DNA from: Jeotgalibacillus malaysiensis | GTDB lineage: Bacteria; Bacillota; Bacilli; Bacillales; Jeotgalibacillaceae | Length of the DNA stretch: 64,000 nt | NCBI GenBank assembly: GCA_000818095.1 | Contig: CP009416.1 | Location: 1,286,501-1,350,500 of the forward strand | Reading direction: 5' to 3' | Part shown: in pieces, positions 55,695 to 64,000 of the stretch | Position numbering within the stretch: the stretch's first letter is position 1 | Layout: the number at the start of each line of letters is the position of its first letter | The notes under the pieces: model-generated | Database searches by the model: none | What the model saw: only the letters and a program-made list of their open reading frames with translations | What the model was told of the DNA's origin: nothing | Position numbers and translations under genes: made by a program

Positions 55695-55730
55695 AAAAAA
55701 GGGTTGTCCTTAAATGGACAACCCTTTTTA
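55695..55730. terminator. bidirectional terminator between murE-like and nupC
   Basis: AAAGGGTTGTCC, loop TTAAAT, GGACAACCCTTT, with A and T flanks. Confidence 0.9.
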
Positions 55731-55739
55731 AATCATTTA

Positions 55740-56957
55740 TTAGAAGAACATCCCTGCAATCGAAGCAGAAAGCATCGACGCAAGTGCACCTGCTGCAACA
55801 GCGCGGATACCCATACGAGCGATATCAGGACGTCTGTTTGGTGCCAGGTTACCAAGACCGCCAAGCAGAATCGCAAGAGAAGAAATATTTGCAAATCCAC
55901 AAAGTGCGAATGTAATAATGGCAACAGATTTATCTGAGAATGAATCGATTTCAGGAGCGAAATTTGCATAAGCAACGAATTCATTCAGTACAAGCTTTTG
56001 TCCGATAAAGTTACCTGCACGGATTGCTTCATCCCATGGAATACCGATTGCAAAAGCAAGAGGGGCGAAAACATATCCAAGGATCAGCTCGATTGAAAGC
56101 TGTTCAAAGCCGAACCACCCGCCAATCCCGCCAAGAATACCGTTAAGCATTGCAATCAAAGCGATAAAGGCGATTAACATCGCACCTACATTCAAGGCAA
56201 GCTGTAAACCTGTTGAAGCTCCTTTTGCCGCTGCATCAACGACATTAGAAGCATCTTCATCTGCTTCCATTTTAAAGTCATCCGGGTCAGGCGTGTCATC
56301 AGTTTCAGGTACAAACATTTTTGCCATAACAAGACCGGCAGGAGCAGCCATGAAACTTGCAGCTAACAAGTATTCCAATGGTACACCCAGTGCAGCAACC
56401 CCTACAAGAACAGCACCAGCTACTGATGCAAGTCCACCTGTCATAACTGCGAAAAGCTCTGAGTTTGTCATGTTTTTAAGATAAGGTTTAATAACCAGTG
56501 GTGCTTCAGTCTGCCCAACGAAGATGTTTGCAGCTGCTGACATAGACTCTGCTTTTCGTGTGCCAAGTAACCATGATAGTCCACCACCGAGGAATTTAAT
56601 CACAACCTGCATTACTTTCAGATAATACAGGACAGAAATAAGAGAAGAGAAGAAAATGATAATAGTTAATACATTAAATGCAAAAACCATAGGATTGTCA
56701 GGATTTGCATACGCGAATCCACCAAGAACGAAATCAATACCTGCATTTGCATAGTTAATGATGTTATTAACACCAAGCGTCAAAGTTTCTAAAAACTGTG
56801 CTCCAAAACTTGTCTGAAGAACAATGAATGCAAAAGTTAACTGAATGGCCAGTCCTCCAAGTACTGGGCGCCACTTGATACGCGATCTATTTTTCGAGAA
56901 GATAAAGGCGATGCCAAGGATCGTTAATATCCCTGCAAATCCCCATAAAATGTTCAT
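55740..56957 (-). CDS. nupC: NupC/CNT family nucleoside transporter
   Basis: 405 residues, multispanning. [20 protein letters not shown] and the following [20 protein letters not shown] are the CNT core; [31 protein letters not shown] and [13 protein letters not shown] the second half. Imports nucleosides with H+ or Na+. ATG at 56957 after AGGAGC. A loop rich in Asp ([10 protein letters not shown]) between helices is unusual. A cre-like site lies about 70 bases upstream. Confidence 0.9.
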   Translation of the reverse strand: MNILWGFAGILTILGIAFIFSKNRSRIKWRPVLGGLAIQLTFAFIVLQTSFGAQFLETLTLGVNNIINYANAGIDFVLGGFAYANPDNPMVFAFNVLTIIIFFSSLISVLYYLKVMQVVIKFLGGGLSWLLGTRKAESMSAAANIFVGQTEAPLVIKPYLKNMTNSELFAVMTGGLASVAGAVLVGVAALGVPLEYLLAASFMAAPAGLVMAKMFVPETDDTPDPDDFKMEADEDASNVVDAAAKGASTGLQLALNVGAMLIAFIALIAMLNGILGGIGGWFGFEQLSIELILGYVFAPLAFAIGIPWDEAIRAGNFIGQKLVLNEFVAYANFAPEIDSFSDKSVAIITFALCGFANISSLAILLGGLGNLAPNRRPDIARMGIRAVAAGALASMLSASIAGMFF

Positions 56958-57024
56958 GTTGCCAGCTCCTAACAATTGATAAAATAGTGTGTTGCCTAAT
57001 TGCTTTTCTCATTCTACAATGCAA

Positions 57025-57040
57025 TTGCAAGCGTTTCAAT
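57025..57040. promoter_or_regulatory. cre-like (CcpA) site upstream of nupC
   Basis: TTGCAAGCGTTTCAAT fits WTGNAANCGNWWNCAW at 15 of 16 positions. Confidence 0.4.
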
Positions 57041-57098
57041 AATCGTCACAGAAACGTCAAACAAATGTATGATGTCTGACATCTGAGGAGGTGAAAAC

Positions 57099-57338
57099 TT
57101 GAAAATCAGAAAAAGCTATGGTTCAAATGGGGAGAGATCTGTATATATTCATGAAAATAAAAAAGATGAATCCATTCTAGTCGCAATTCCTTCGTTAGAA
57201 TGGTCCTGCTACTTTACTTATGATGAGGCAGGTGAGGAATTGCAGGAGCGGATGATGAAGTCATTGGCTGAAAGGACGGATGATTCAGAGGCAAATGAAC
57301 TCTCAGGACGTATTCGCGGATGGACAGGGGAAATGTAA
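57099..57338 (+). CDS. yueH: YueH family protein
   Basis: 79 residues, TTG start behind GAGGAGGTG. MKIRKSYGSNGERSVYIHEN, LVAIPSLEWSCYFTYDEAGEEL and GRIRGWTGEM resemble the YueH family of short Bacillus proteins with no known role. No membrane segment. The sequence identity to YueH is from memory, so the symbol is tentative. Confidence 0.65.
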   Translation: MKIRKSYGSNGERSVYIHENKKDESILVAIPSLEWSCYFTYDEAGEELQERMMKSLAERTDDSEANELSGRIRGWTGEM

Positions 57339-57344
57339 TCATAT

Positions 57345-57374
57345 TAAAGGCTGATCAGCTTTGATCAGCCTTTA
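57345..57374. terminator. bidirectional terminator of yueH and the sortase gene
   Basis: AAAGGCTGATCA, GCTT, TGATCAGCCTTT; overlaps the sortase stop codon. Confidence 0.8.
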
Positions 57375-58035
57375 ATTCGGTATAAACTACTAATCTTTCA
57401 ACATATCCCGCACCTCCACGGTCAAAGTAACCGGTACAGGTAATCAGGTTCAACCCTCTTTCAGGAGATGAACCGAAAATATCTGCAATTGGCGCTTCGC
57501 CCGTATCATATGCAACAGAATCTTTTACAACAAAAACAAGTGTTTCACCGTTTTCATCAGTTACAGTAATTTCATCACCAGGGGTCAGTTCTTTAAGGTC
57601 CCAAAAAACTGCAGGCGCTTTTTCACTGTCAACGTGACCTGCAAGGACAGCATTTCCTCTTTGCCCAGGTTTATAACCGGGTTCAAACCAGGCAACTTCC
57701 TCACCGTTATCAGGTACTGCCATCCCACCTGATTCATCAAGTCCGTAGGGATTAACGACAGCATCCACACCGATAGCCGGTATTGTCACTCTGCTTGGTC
57801 TAATTGATACATCCTGTACAATAGAAGTAATGGTTGGTTCGTCCACTTCTGATATTTGATCGGATTCTGCAGTTTCATCGTTTTCAGCTTCATTTTCCTG
57901 CGTTACTTCAGGGACAGTGTTTTCTTCTGTTTCTTCTGCAGGAGGAGCAGCCGTATCTGCAGAAAAAAGCTGATCAGATGGTGAGCAGCCGCCCACCATC
58001 AAAATCAGCCCTGTGAATATCAATAGTTTTTTCAT
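57355..58035 (-). CDS. class F sortase, lipoprotein-anchored
   Basis: 226 residues. A lipobox ends at C17 (LILMVGGC), then an acidic Glu/Thr/Pro-rich spacer (about 20-75), then the sortase barrel: VTIPAIGVDAVVNPYGLD, NAVLAGHVDS (catalytic His), LNLITCTGYFD (catalytic Cys) and YVERLVVY (catalytic Arg). It anchors proteins to the cell wall. Only 7 bases separate it from the upstream gene, whose product ends in a sorting signal, so the pair forms an enzyme-substrate operon. Confidence 0.9.
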   Translation of the reverse strand: MKKLLIFTGLILMVGGCSPSDQLFSADTAAPPAEETEENTVPEVTQENEAENDETAESDQISEVDEPTITSIVQDVSIRPSRVTIPAIGVDAVVNPYGLDESGGMAVPDNGEEVAWFEPGYKPGQRGNAVLAGHVDSEKAPAVFWDLKELTPGDEITVTDENGETLVFVVKDSVAYDTGEAPIADIFGSSPERGLNLITCTGYFDRGGAGYVERLVVYTELKADQS

Positions 58036-58042
58036 GTTTTAA

Positions 58043-58843
58043 TTATGATTGGAATACGCGCTTGCGGAATACAACCAATAGTGCTGCTCCAGCAGCAATT
58101 GCTGCTACTGCCATCATACCTGCATTAGACTGGTTAGCTGCTCCACCCATACCTGTTTCAGGCATTTCAGAAGGCATGCTTTCAGCTGCAGATGCAGTGA
58201 CAACTAATGGCTCAATGCTATCAAGTGTATTAACTGCATATACACTGTATGCTGTTCCAGCTTCTAGTGCTGTACCAGACAGATCAAGTACCTGATCTCC
58301 TTCTGGCGTACGTACTTCGAGGTCATATGTGCCAGCTTCAAGTTCTGCAAAATCAGTTACTCCAGGGAATTCTGCTCCAGAGAATACTGCATCTCCATCA
58401 ATCAGACCAACATCTACTGCCGGTGCATCAGGAGAGAAGTGTCCTGCACGAACTTTTGTCATTCCTTCACCAATTGTAAGGTCATCTTGTGTTACATTAA
58501 GCTCAATGCTATCAAGTGTTCCTACAGCAGCTGCAGTATAGTACATACCTTCTTCAACTGTAAGTGTTTCTGAAATGACAGCTGTTTCTGTGTCTCCAGC
58601 AGGGAAGATTTCAACTTCATGGTCTCCTGCAGGAAGTGCTAAGTAATCAGTGAATGCTTTGAATTCTGCGCCTTCAACAACTGCTTCACCATTCACATAG
58701 ACATCTACTGCCGGTGCGTCAGGTGATGCGTGAATGACTCGAACCCATCCTTCTCCACCTTCATGGTTGTCAGCCAGTGCTGCCCCGCCCATCATTGCCA
58801 TTACCATAATAGCAGCAGCGATCGAACTAAAAAGTTTCTTCAC
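58043..58843 (-). CDS. cell-wall anchored DUF4397 repeat protein
   Basis: 266 residues from a GTG behind AAGGAGAG. Signal peptide (LFSSIAAAIMVMAMMGGAALA), two DUF4397 domains each with the HxSPDAPAVDV motif (VIHASPDAPAVDVYVNG and AGHFSPDAPAVDVGLIDG), then MPETG, a hydrophobic helix GMMAVAAIAAGAALLVVF and RKR tail: a cell-wall sorting signal with Met in place of the Leu of LPxTG. Very low pI expected. Probable substrate of the class F sortase next to it. Confidence 0.88.
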   Translation of the reverse strand: MKKLFSSIAAAIMVMAMMGGAALADNHEGGEGWVRVIHASPDAPAVDVYVNGEAVVEGAEFKAFTDYLALPAGDHEVEIFPAGDTETAVISETLTVEEGMYYTAAAVGTLDSIELNVTQDDLTIGEGMTKVRAGHFSPDAPAVDVGLIDGDAVFSGAEFPGVTDFAELEAGTYDLEVRTPEGDQVLDLSGTALEAGTAYSVYAVNTLDSIEPLVVTASAAESMPSEMPETGMGGAANQSNAGMMAVAAIAAGAALLVVFRKRVFQS

Positions 58844-58894
58844 AAAAATCCACTCTCCTTTTTTGATTGGTATAAATTTGTGTACGATATACAT

Positions 58895-58918
58895 ATACCC
58901 AATTGAAATAATTTAACT
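58895..58918 (-). promoter_or_regulatory. possible SigB-type promoter of the DUF4397-sortase operon
   Basis: On the minus strand AGTTAA, 12 bases, GGGTAT; the -10 is a perfect SigB element, the -35 is partial. It lies about 50 bases before the GTG. Confidence 0.35.
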
Positions 58919-59052
58919 CTTCTGAATGTTCAGATTAGAACATTTAAGTGAGATAAGTTATTTCATTCGGTATAAGTAATGTACAACTTATTTATACTAT
59001 GTGTTTAAAATTTGTACAACTCTGAATGTGCTTTTTAACATTTTGCATCGGA

Positions 59053-59081
59053 TTGCAATCTGCTATAGAAACTAATATGAT
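59053..59081 (+). promoter_or_regulatory. promoter of prfC
   Basis: TTGCAA, 17-base spacer, TATGAT; 37 bases before the prfC start. Confidence 0.6.
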
Positions 59082-59118
59082 GTTAAAGGTAGAAATTCAT
59101 ACATGAGAGGAAATGGAT

Positions 59119-60684
59119 ATGACACTTATAGATGAAGTACAATCACGCAGAACGTTTGCAATTATTTCACACCCGGATGCCGGAAAAACAACACTGACTG
59201 AGCAGCTGTTATTATTTGGCGGCGCAATCAGAGCGGCAGGTACGGTTAAAGGTAAGAAAACAGGTAAATATGCAACGTCTGACTGGATGGAAATTGAGAA
59301 GCAGCGTGGAATTTCAGTTACATCTTCAGTGATGCAGTTTGACTATCTCGGTAAAAGAATTAATATCCTGGACACACCTGGACACCAGGATTTCAGTGAA
59401 GACACATACCGTACACTGATGGCAGTGGATAGCGCTGTGATGATTATAGATGCAGCAAAAGGGATAGAGGCACAGACGTTAAAGCTTTTTAAAGTATGTA
59501 AGATGAGAGGAATTCCAATCTTTACTTTTGTAAATAAGCTTGACCGTCAGGGAAGAGAACCACTTGAGATTATGGAGGAATTAGAGGAAGTTCTTGGTAT
59601 TGAATCTTATGCAATGAACTGGCCGATTGGAATGGGAAAAGAATTTCTTGGTATTTATGATCGCCACCATAACCGGATTGAACAGTTCAGAGTAGAAGAA
59701 GATCAGCGTTTTCTTCCATTAAATGAAGATGGTGAACTTGATGGAGATTATGAAATTAAAAAAACTTCATTATATGATCAGGCATTAGAGGATGTCATGC
59801 TGCTGAATGAAGCGGGGAATGAATTCACAACGGACAGACTTAAAAAAGGAGAAGTTACACCGGTGTTCTTTGGCAGTGCCTTAACAAACTTTGGCGTTCA
59901 GACATTTCTTGAAACGTATCTTCAGTTTGCGCCTTCTCCTCAGCCAAGACAGACTGATCAGGGAGAAGTAGCGGCAACAGAGGAAGATTTCTCGGGATTC
60001 ATCTTTAAAATTCAGGCGAATATGAATCCGGCTCACCGTGACAGAATCGCATTTTTACGTATTTGCTCGGGACAGTTTGAGCGCGGAATGCCTGTACAGC
60101 TGAGCAGAACGGGTAAAACGATTAAACTCAGTTCCTCAACCTCATTCCTTGCTGACGACCGTAACACAGTTGATAATGCGGTTAGTGGAGATATAATCGG
60201 TATACACGATACAGGAAACTATCAGATCGGTGATACACTGACTGGTGGAAAAAAGAACTTTGCATTTGAAAAGCTGCCTCAGTTCACTCCTGAATTATTC
60301 ATGCGCGTAACTGCTAAAAATGTCATGAAGCAAAAACATTTCCATAAAGGGATCAACCAGCTCGTTCAGGAAGGTGCGATTCAGCTATATAAAACTTACC
60401 GTACGGATGAAATTATTCTTGGTGCAGTCGGTCAGCTTCAGTTTGAAGTTTTTGAGCACCGGATGAAAAATGAATACAATACGGATGTCATGATGGAGAA
60501 CATCGGATCAAAGATTGCCCGATGGATTGAGAATGAAGAGGATGTAAAAGATGCAATGTCTTCTCAAAGAAGCATGCTTGTAAAAGATCGTTATGGCAAG
60601 CTCGTCTTCCTGTTTGAAAATGATTTTGCTATGAGATGGTTTTCAGATAAACATCCTGAAATAAGGCTTTACAGCCTGCTGTAA
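59119..60684 (+). CDS. prfC: peptide chain release factor 3
   Basis: GTPase that recycles RF1/RF2 from the ribosome after termination. G1 [12 protein letters not shown], switch I near [12 protein letters not shown]3 [16 protein letters not shown]4 NKLDRQGR, then beta-barrel and C-terminal domains. 521 residues from the second ATG (59119), which is 8 bases from GAGAGG; the first ATG at 59113 is too close. RF3 is absent from B. subtilis 168 but common in other Bacillales. Confidence 0.93.
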   Translation: MTLIDEVQSRRTFAIISHPDAGKTTLTEQLLLFGGAIRAAGTVKGKKTGKYATSDWMEIEKQRGISVTSSVMQFDYLGKRINILDTPGHQDFSEDTYRTLMAVDSAVMIIDAAKGIEAQTLKLFKVCKMRGIPIFTFVNKLDRQGREPLEIMEELEEVLGIESYAMNWPIGMGKEFLGIYDRHHNRIEQFRVEEDQRFLPLNEDGELDGDYEIKKTSLYDQALEDVMLLNEAGNEFTTDRLKKGEVTPVFFGSALTNFGVQTFLETYLQFAPSPQPRQTDQGEVAATEEDFSGFIFKIQANMNPAHRDRIAFLRICSGQFERGMPVQLSRTGKTIKLSSSTSFLADDRNTVDNAVSGDIIGIHDTGNYQIGDTLTGGKKNFAFEKLPQFTPELFMRVTAKNVMKQKHFHKGINQLVQEGAIQLYKTYRTDEIILGAVGQLQFEVFEHRMKNEYNTDVMMENIGSKIARWIENEEDVKDAMSSQRSMLVKDRYGKLVFLFENDFAMRWFSDKHPEIRLYSLL

Positions 60685-60696
60685 AAGATTAATTAA

Positions 60697-60727
60697 AATT
60701 CCGCCTAAGTAAAGGCGGAATTTTTTT
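60697..60727 (+). terminator. terminator of prfC
   Basis: AATTCCGCCT, loop AAGTA, AGGCGGAATT, then TTTTT. Confidence 0.9.
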
Positions 60728-60736
60728 ATAAAAAGC

Positions 60737-60851
60737 TATGTTAAAGACCAATATTGTTTTCGCACAGCTGTTGATTGTAGCGGAAGAAGGCTCTTAGCAC
60801 GCCTACGGAAAGCGTCCTCCTCTCGCTGCAATCAATAACCACCTTTAACAA
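60737..60851. repeat. shortened type I dispersed repeat, opposite orientation
   Basis: Bounded by TATGTTAAAG and CCTTTAACA. Its reverse complement aligns with 4938-5111 at both ends (GTTAAAGGTGG, ATTGCAGC, GACGCTTTCCG, GCTACAATCAACAGCTGTGC, GGTCTTTAACATA) with most of the middle missing. Confidence 0.75.
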
Positions 60852-60958
60852 AGCCTTATAAAAAAACATTAAATTTTTACAAACTAATAGGAATAAAGTA
60901 TGCTTTTAATGGGTAGATACAAAGCAGTGTATCAGAACATTAAAGGTGGGGAAGACAA

Positions 60959-61984
60959 ATGGTGGCAAAGTGTGTGAATTGCGGTGTCAGTATGAAGTTC
61001 GCGGATGAAGGAACTTTTCATTTGAAAAATGTGAGTGAGAATGAAATTAAGGGCTTATCTTTTCCGGTAATGGGGCTTAGCGGAACTTATAAAGCAGGTT
61101 ACGAAAGTATAGGCCAGCTTGAGGAAATGACAAATGAAGTGGTCAAGGTGAGTACGCATATTGAATGCGGAATCTCATCTAAAAACCATTACGCCCAGTA
61201 TATGAATGCAGACCTTTTCAGAAGACGCCTTGAGAATAGGGAAACAGTTGAATTTATTCAGGAAGGTAAACTGATCAGTCATCTGCAGCCGATCGTTAAT
61301 ATTTCTTCAGGTGAATTATATGCATACGAGTCACTGCTCAGAGCAGACAGCACTGAAAAGAAAATTTCACCTTATGAATTATTTCAGGTGGCCAACCAGG
61401 CTGAAATGCATTCACTGCTTGATCAGAGGGCGAGAGAAGAAGCGATCCGTGCAAGGAAGAATCATATTCCTTCAGGCATTAAAAGCTTTATCAACTTTCT
61501 TCCTTCTACTATCTATAACCCGGAGTACTGTCTGCAGCACACATTCCATGTCGTAAATAAATATCAGGTTGACCCTGCCGATCTGGTTTTTGAAGTAGTA
61601 GAAACAGAGAAGATCCAGGATGTAGAACATCTGAAAAAAGTATTTAAAACTTATAAACGAGAAGGCATGAAGGTTGCACTTGATGATGTCGGAGCAGGTT
61701 TTTCTACGATAGATATGCTGAAGATGCTTGAACCTAACTATGTAAAAATTGACCGGTCATTTGTTGACCGGTGTGACGAGGATATTCAAAAGCAGGAGTT
61801 TTTATCAGAAGTTAATCGGATCTCTAAAGAACTCGGCATTATTGTACTTGCTGAAGGGCTTGAAAGAGTTGAAGAACTGAAGGTATGTAAAGAAATCGGT
61901 ATTGACCTTTGCCAGGGATATTTAATTGGCAAACCTGAGCCAACAGCCACTACACCAATCATCAATACATCAGTAGCATCATAA
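60959..61984 (+). CDS. EAL domain protein, probable c-di-GMP phosphodiesterase
   Basis: 341 residues. A short N-terminal region with CVNC, suggestive of a metal-binding knuckle but with no second cysteine pair next to it; then an EAL domain (about 95-335): YAYESLLRAD (ESL for EAL), INFLPSTIYNP, VFEVVETEKI, ALDDVGAGFS, VKIDRSF, AEGLERVEE, CQGYLIGKP. All metal and general-base positions appear kept, so activity is likely. GGTGGGG precedes the ATG. Preceded by a repeat copy. Confidence 0.87.
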   Translation: MVAKCVNCGVSMKFADEGTFHLKNVSENEIKGLSFPVMGLSGTYKAGYESIGQLEEMTNEVVKVSTHIECGISSKNHYAQYMNADLFRRRLENRETVEFIQEGKLISHLQPIVNISSGELYAYESLLRADSTEKKISPYELFQVANQAEMHSLLDQRAREEAIRARKNHIPSGIKSFINFLPSTIYNPEYCLQHTFHVVNKYQVDPADLVFEVVETEKIQDVEHLKKVFKTYKREGMKVALDDVGAGFSTIDMLKMLEPNYVKIDRSFVDRCDEDIQKQEFLSEVNRISKELGIIVLAEGLERVEELKVCKEIGIDLCQGYLIGKPEPTATTPIINTSVAS

Positions 61985-61994
61985 ATGTTATGAC

Positions 61995-62023
61995 TTGACG
62001 AGCAGACCAATCCCATATAAAAT
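61995..62023 (+). promoter_or_regulatory. promoter of the nhaC T-box transcript
   Basis: TTGACG, exactly 17 bases, TAAAAT; predicted start about 62030. Confidence 0.8.
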
Positions 62024-62029
62024 CATCGT

Positions 62030-62262
62030 ATACTTTACCACTTAAAAGCGTTTAAGTGAAACAGAATATTGCGGTGATCCGACAGAATCAGTAGATCATT
62101 GACATGCAGCAGCTAGAGACCGGGAATTTGGTGAAATTCCGGGCAAGTCATTGATTGAATTACCACTGTCTATTTGGATGTACGGTTTGAGTGAGTGCAA
62201 AGCTAATTTGGGTGGTACCGCGGAGTTAACTTCGTCCCTTTTACAGGGGGCGGAGTTTTTTG
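62030..62262 (+). promoter_or_regulatory. T-box leader of an NhaC family transporter gene
   Basis: Stem I helices GACAG/CTGTC (62081 and 62166) and ATCATTGAC/GTCATTGAT (62095 and 62147), AGTA at 62090 opposite GAA at 62157, apical CCGGGAAT...ATTCCGGG, T-box GGGTGGTACCGCGG at 62210-62223 and terminator 62228-62262. By the register GAA-NNN the specifier is TTA (Leu, 62160-62162); TAC (Tyr) is one base further. The T after TGG fits a tRNA with A as discriminator, true for both. Confidence 0.9.
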
Positions 62263-62293
62263 CGTCTATATTGTTTGGTTTGGAGGACTTTGT

Positions 62294-63655
62294 ATGAAAA
62301 AGATAGACCGGGAAATTACACCTTCTTTTATTGAAGGAGCATTAATTGTCATCATGATGATAAGTATTATGAGTGTCAGTATGATTGGATTTGGTTCGGT
62401 TCCGCATATACCGATCATGATATCTATTCTACTTTTAATCATCTATGGCTTAATAAAAAGGGCATCATTTAAAAAACTTCAGGATGGAATGGTTACTGGC
62501 GCTGCTTCAGGTATGCCGGCTATTTTTATCTTTTTGTTTATTGGTGTATTAATCAGCGCCTTTATGCTGTCGGGTACAATTCCGACTTTGATGTACTACG
62601 GATTATATTTAACGGACTTTCCGTTTTTCTTTACTGCTGTTTTTGCAATTACGGCTATTATTGGAATCAGTATCGGAAGTTCACTCACAACTGTTGCAAC
62701 AGTAGGCGTTGTGTTTATCAGTATTGCCGGTTCACTTGATTTATCTCTTGCAGTGACGGCAGGCGCGATTGTCTCGGGTGCATTCTTTGGAGATAAAATG
62801 TCTCCTCTTTCTGACACAACAAACCTTGCTTCATCAGTGGTAGGGGTCGATCTCTTTACCCACATCAGGCATATGTCCTGGACAACAATTCCTGCATTTA
62901 TATTAACGGCTTTATTTTTCATGCTGTTTTCTTCAGGTCAAGAAGGTAATGCAGGGCTAAGTCAGCTTCGGGAGCAGTTAATGAATACAGGGTTAATTCA
63001 TATCTACAGTTTATTGCCAATTTTACTGCTGTTTATATTTGCGGCAAAAAAAATTCCTGCTTTGCTGACGCTGATTTCAGCGATTGTCTTCAGCATCATG
63101 ATTTCCTATATCCACAGTACTGTACCGGTCTCTGAGCTTTTTCAGGTTTTGTTTTCGGGGTATAGTGCATCATCTGAGAGCGAACAGATCACAGCATTGC
63201 TGAACAGAGGTGGAGTAGAGTCGATGATGTTCACAATCGCTTTAGTCTTTTTAGCACTTGGTCTCGGCGGATTATTGTTTTCAACTGGTGTTATTCCAGT
63301 GTTATTCGATAAAATGAATGACGCAAAGCATTCGCTAGTGAAGGCAGCGGGTACTGCTGTCGGAACGAATGTACTGATTGGTGAACAATATTTGTCTATT
63401 TTATTGACCGGAGAAACTTTCTCAGAGCAGGTAGATAAAGAAAAACTCGAGAGAAAAAATCTCTCAAGAGTACTTGAAGATGCCGGAACAGTAATTAACC
63501 CGCTGATTCCATGGGGTGTCTGTGGTGTTTTTATTACGAATGTTTTAGGTGTTGAGGTCATTGATTACCTGCCTTACGCTTTCTTTTGTCTGATTTCTCC
63601 ATTGCTGACGCTTACCTATATTTTTACGGGATGGACTATTACGAAATCCGAATGA
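62294..63655 (+). CDS. NhaC family transporter under T-box control
   Basis: 453 residues with about 11-12 hydrophobic helices, NhaC/antiporter superfamily: GAIVSGAFFGDKMSPLSDTTNLAS is the hallmark, with VGTNVLIGEQYLSILLTGE and DAGTVINPLIPWGVCG later. Control by an amino-acid T-box argues that the physiological substrate is an amino acid (uptake or exchange) rather than only Na+/H+. GGAGG lies 8 bases before the ATG. Monocistronic before the RND gene. Confidence 0.9.
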   Translation: MKKIDREITPSFIEGALIVIMMISIMSVSMIGFGSVPHIPIMISILLLIIYGLIKRASFKKLQDGMVTGAASGMPAIFIFLFIGVLISAFMLSGTIPTLMYYGLYLTDFPFFFTAVFAITAIIGISIGSSLTTVATVGVVFISIAGSLDLSLAVTAGAIVSGAFFGDKMSPLSDTTNLASSVVGVDLFTHIRHMSWTTIPAFILTALFFMLFSSGQEGNAGLSQLREQLMNTGLIHIYSLLPILLLFIFAAKKIPALLTLISAIVFSIMISYIHSTVPVSELFQVLFSGYSASSESEQITALLNRGGVESMMFTIALVFLALGLGGLLFSTGVIPVLFDKMNDAKHSLVKAAGTAVGTNVLIGEQYLSILLTGETFSEQVDKEKLERKNLSRVLEDAGTVINPLIPWGVCGVFITNVLGVEVIDYLPYAFFCLISPLLTLTYIFTGWTITKSE

Positions 63656-63687
63656 TTTGAGGATATTGTGAACGCTACATTTTAAAA

Positions 63688-63716
63688 TTGATTAGCGACA
63701 GTTTTGTCGGTATAGT
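63688..63716 (+). promoter_or_regulatory. promoter of the RND pump gene with a palindrome in the spacer
   Basis: TTGATT, exactly 17 bases, TATAGT. The spacer holds CGACA-GTTT-TGTCG (63696-63709), a perfect 5-bp dyad placed where a repressor would block polymerase. Confidence 0.7.
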
Positions 63717-63768
63717 GAAAAGTACAGTAAAATGCCTGTCTCTGAAGACTGGCGGAAGGAGCGTTCAC

Positions 63769-64000
63769 TTGAACATCAGTCGTTTTTCAATCAGACGGCC
63801 TGTCTTTACTATCGTAACGATGTTGGTTGTTCTTTTAATAGGTACGATTTCACTATCAAGAATTCCGCTTCAGCTGATTCCTAACATTAATGCGCCGGTT
63901 TCAGTTGTTGTTACATCTTATCCTGGTGCGGGACCAACAGAAGTGCTAGAAAAGGTAACTAAGCCGATTGAAGCACAGGTATCACAGCTTCCCGGACTGG
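63769..64000 (+). CDS. RND family efflux transporter, N-terminal part (SwrC/AcrB-like)
   Basis: Runs off the right edge. TTG start seven bases after GGAAGGAG. The 77 visible residues are the classic RND N terminus: NISRFSIRRPVFTIVTMLVVLLIG (first transmembrane helix), RIPLQLIPNINAP and TSYPGAGPTEVLEKVTKPIE. In Bacillus the equivalent is SwrC (YerP), exporting surfactin-like and other amphiphiles. Its promoter carries a probable repressor site. Confidence 0.88.
   Translation, partial: MNISRFSIRRPVFTIVTMLVVLLIGTISLSRIPLQLIPNINAPVSVVVTSYPGAGPTEVLEKVTKPIEAQVSQLPGL

Overview
This is a chromosomal window from a low-to-moderate GC, endospore-forming member of the Bacillales. The evidence is gene content and order. 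From about 4.6 kb to 36 kb it follows the Bacillus subtilis yja-yjb-yjc region closely: yjzD, comZ, fabH-fabF, appDFABC, trpS, yjbC, spx, mecA, coiA, pepF, a yizD-like gene, spxH, yjbI, yjbJ, yjbK, relQ (yjbM), nadK, yjbO, prpE, fabI, cotO, yjcZ, spoVIF, yjcF-yjcG-yjcH. Differences from B. subtilis (clpB with a CtsR box, a TAXI-type TRAP transporter, a second MurE, a class F sortase) suggest a halotolerant relative such as a Planococcaceae/Jeotgalibacillus-type organism. The genus is inference only.

Layout. 0-5 kb: end of a yitV-like hydrolase, yitW-like gene, uppP, clpB, yjzD. 5-8 kb: comZ between two dispersed GC-rich repeats, then fabH-fabF under a FapR-like box. 8-14 kb: appDFABC peptide importer. 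14-17 kb: trpS with a tryptophan T-box, and a secreted DUF4015 protein. 17-29 kb: the stress-proteolysis, competence and alarmone block (spx, mecA, coiA, pepF, spxH, globin, lytic transglycosylase, CYTH protein, RelQ, NAD kinase, pseudouridine synthase, PrpE). 29-36 kb: mgtE, fabI (FapR box), sporulation genes, yjcFGH, phosphatidylglycerophosphatase A. 36-40 kb: TAXI TRAP operon. 40-50 kb: accessory metabolism and signalling (tRNA-Val, FAD oxidoreductase, histidine kinase, a candidate 6S-like RNA, tryptophan 2,3-dioxygenase, GAF-GGDEF-EAL protein, lysine/ornithine monooxygenase, aldehyde dehydrogenase, OsmC). 50-64 kb: YkoGHI-like two-component system, M42 peptidase, second MurE, nucleoside transporter, sortase F with its probable substrate, prfC, EAL protein, T-box-controlled NhaC transporter, and the start of an RND efflux pump.

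How the genes work together. Spx, its ClpXP adaptor SpxH, MecA (ClpC adaptor) and CtsR-controlled ClpB form a redox and proteostasis group. FabH, FabF and FabI are a FapR regulon; a FadR-like operator lies between fabF and the app operon. RelQ, NadK and PrpE act on nucleotide pools. The sporulation segment is damaged: a cotO remnant with an in-frame stop runs straight into the last roughly 50 codons of spoVAD, followed by intact spoVAE, which looks like a deletion junction.

Most notable non-coding features: a roughly 216-nt transcript unit at 43349-43564 with its own promoter, terminator and rod-like pairing; a repeat family with a shared GC-rich core in two flank types, one with terminal inverted repeats; two T-boxes; and several operator-like dyads (CtsR, FapR, FadR, Fnr-like, an aldA leader dyad and a palindrome inside the RND pump promoter).
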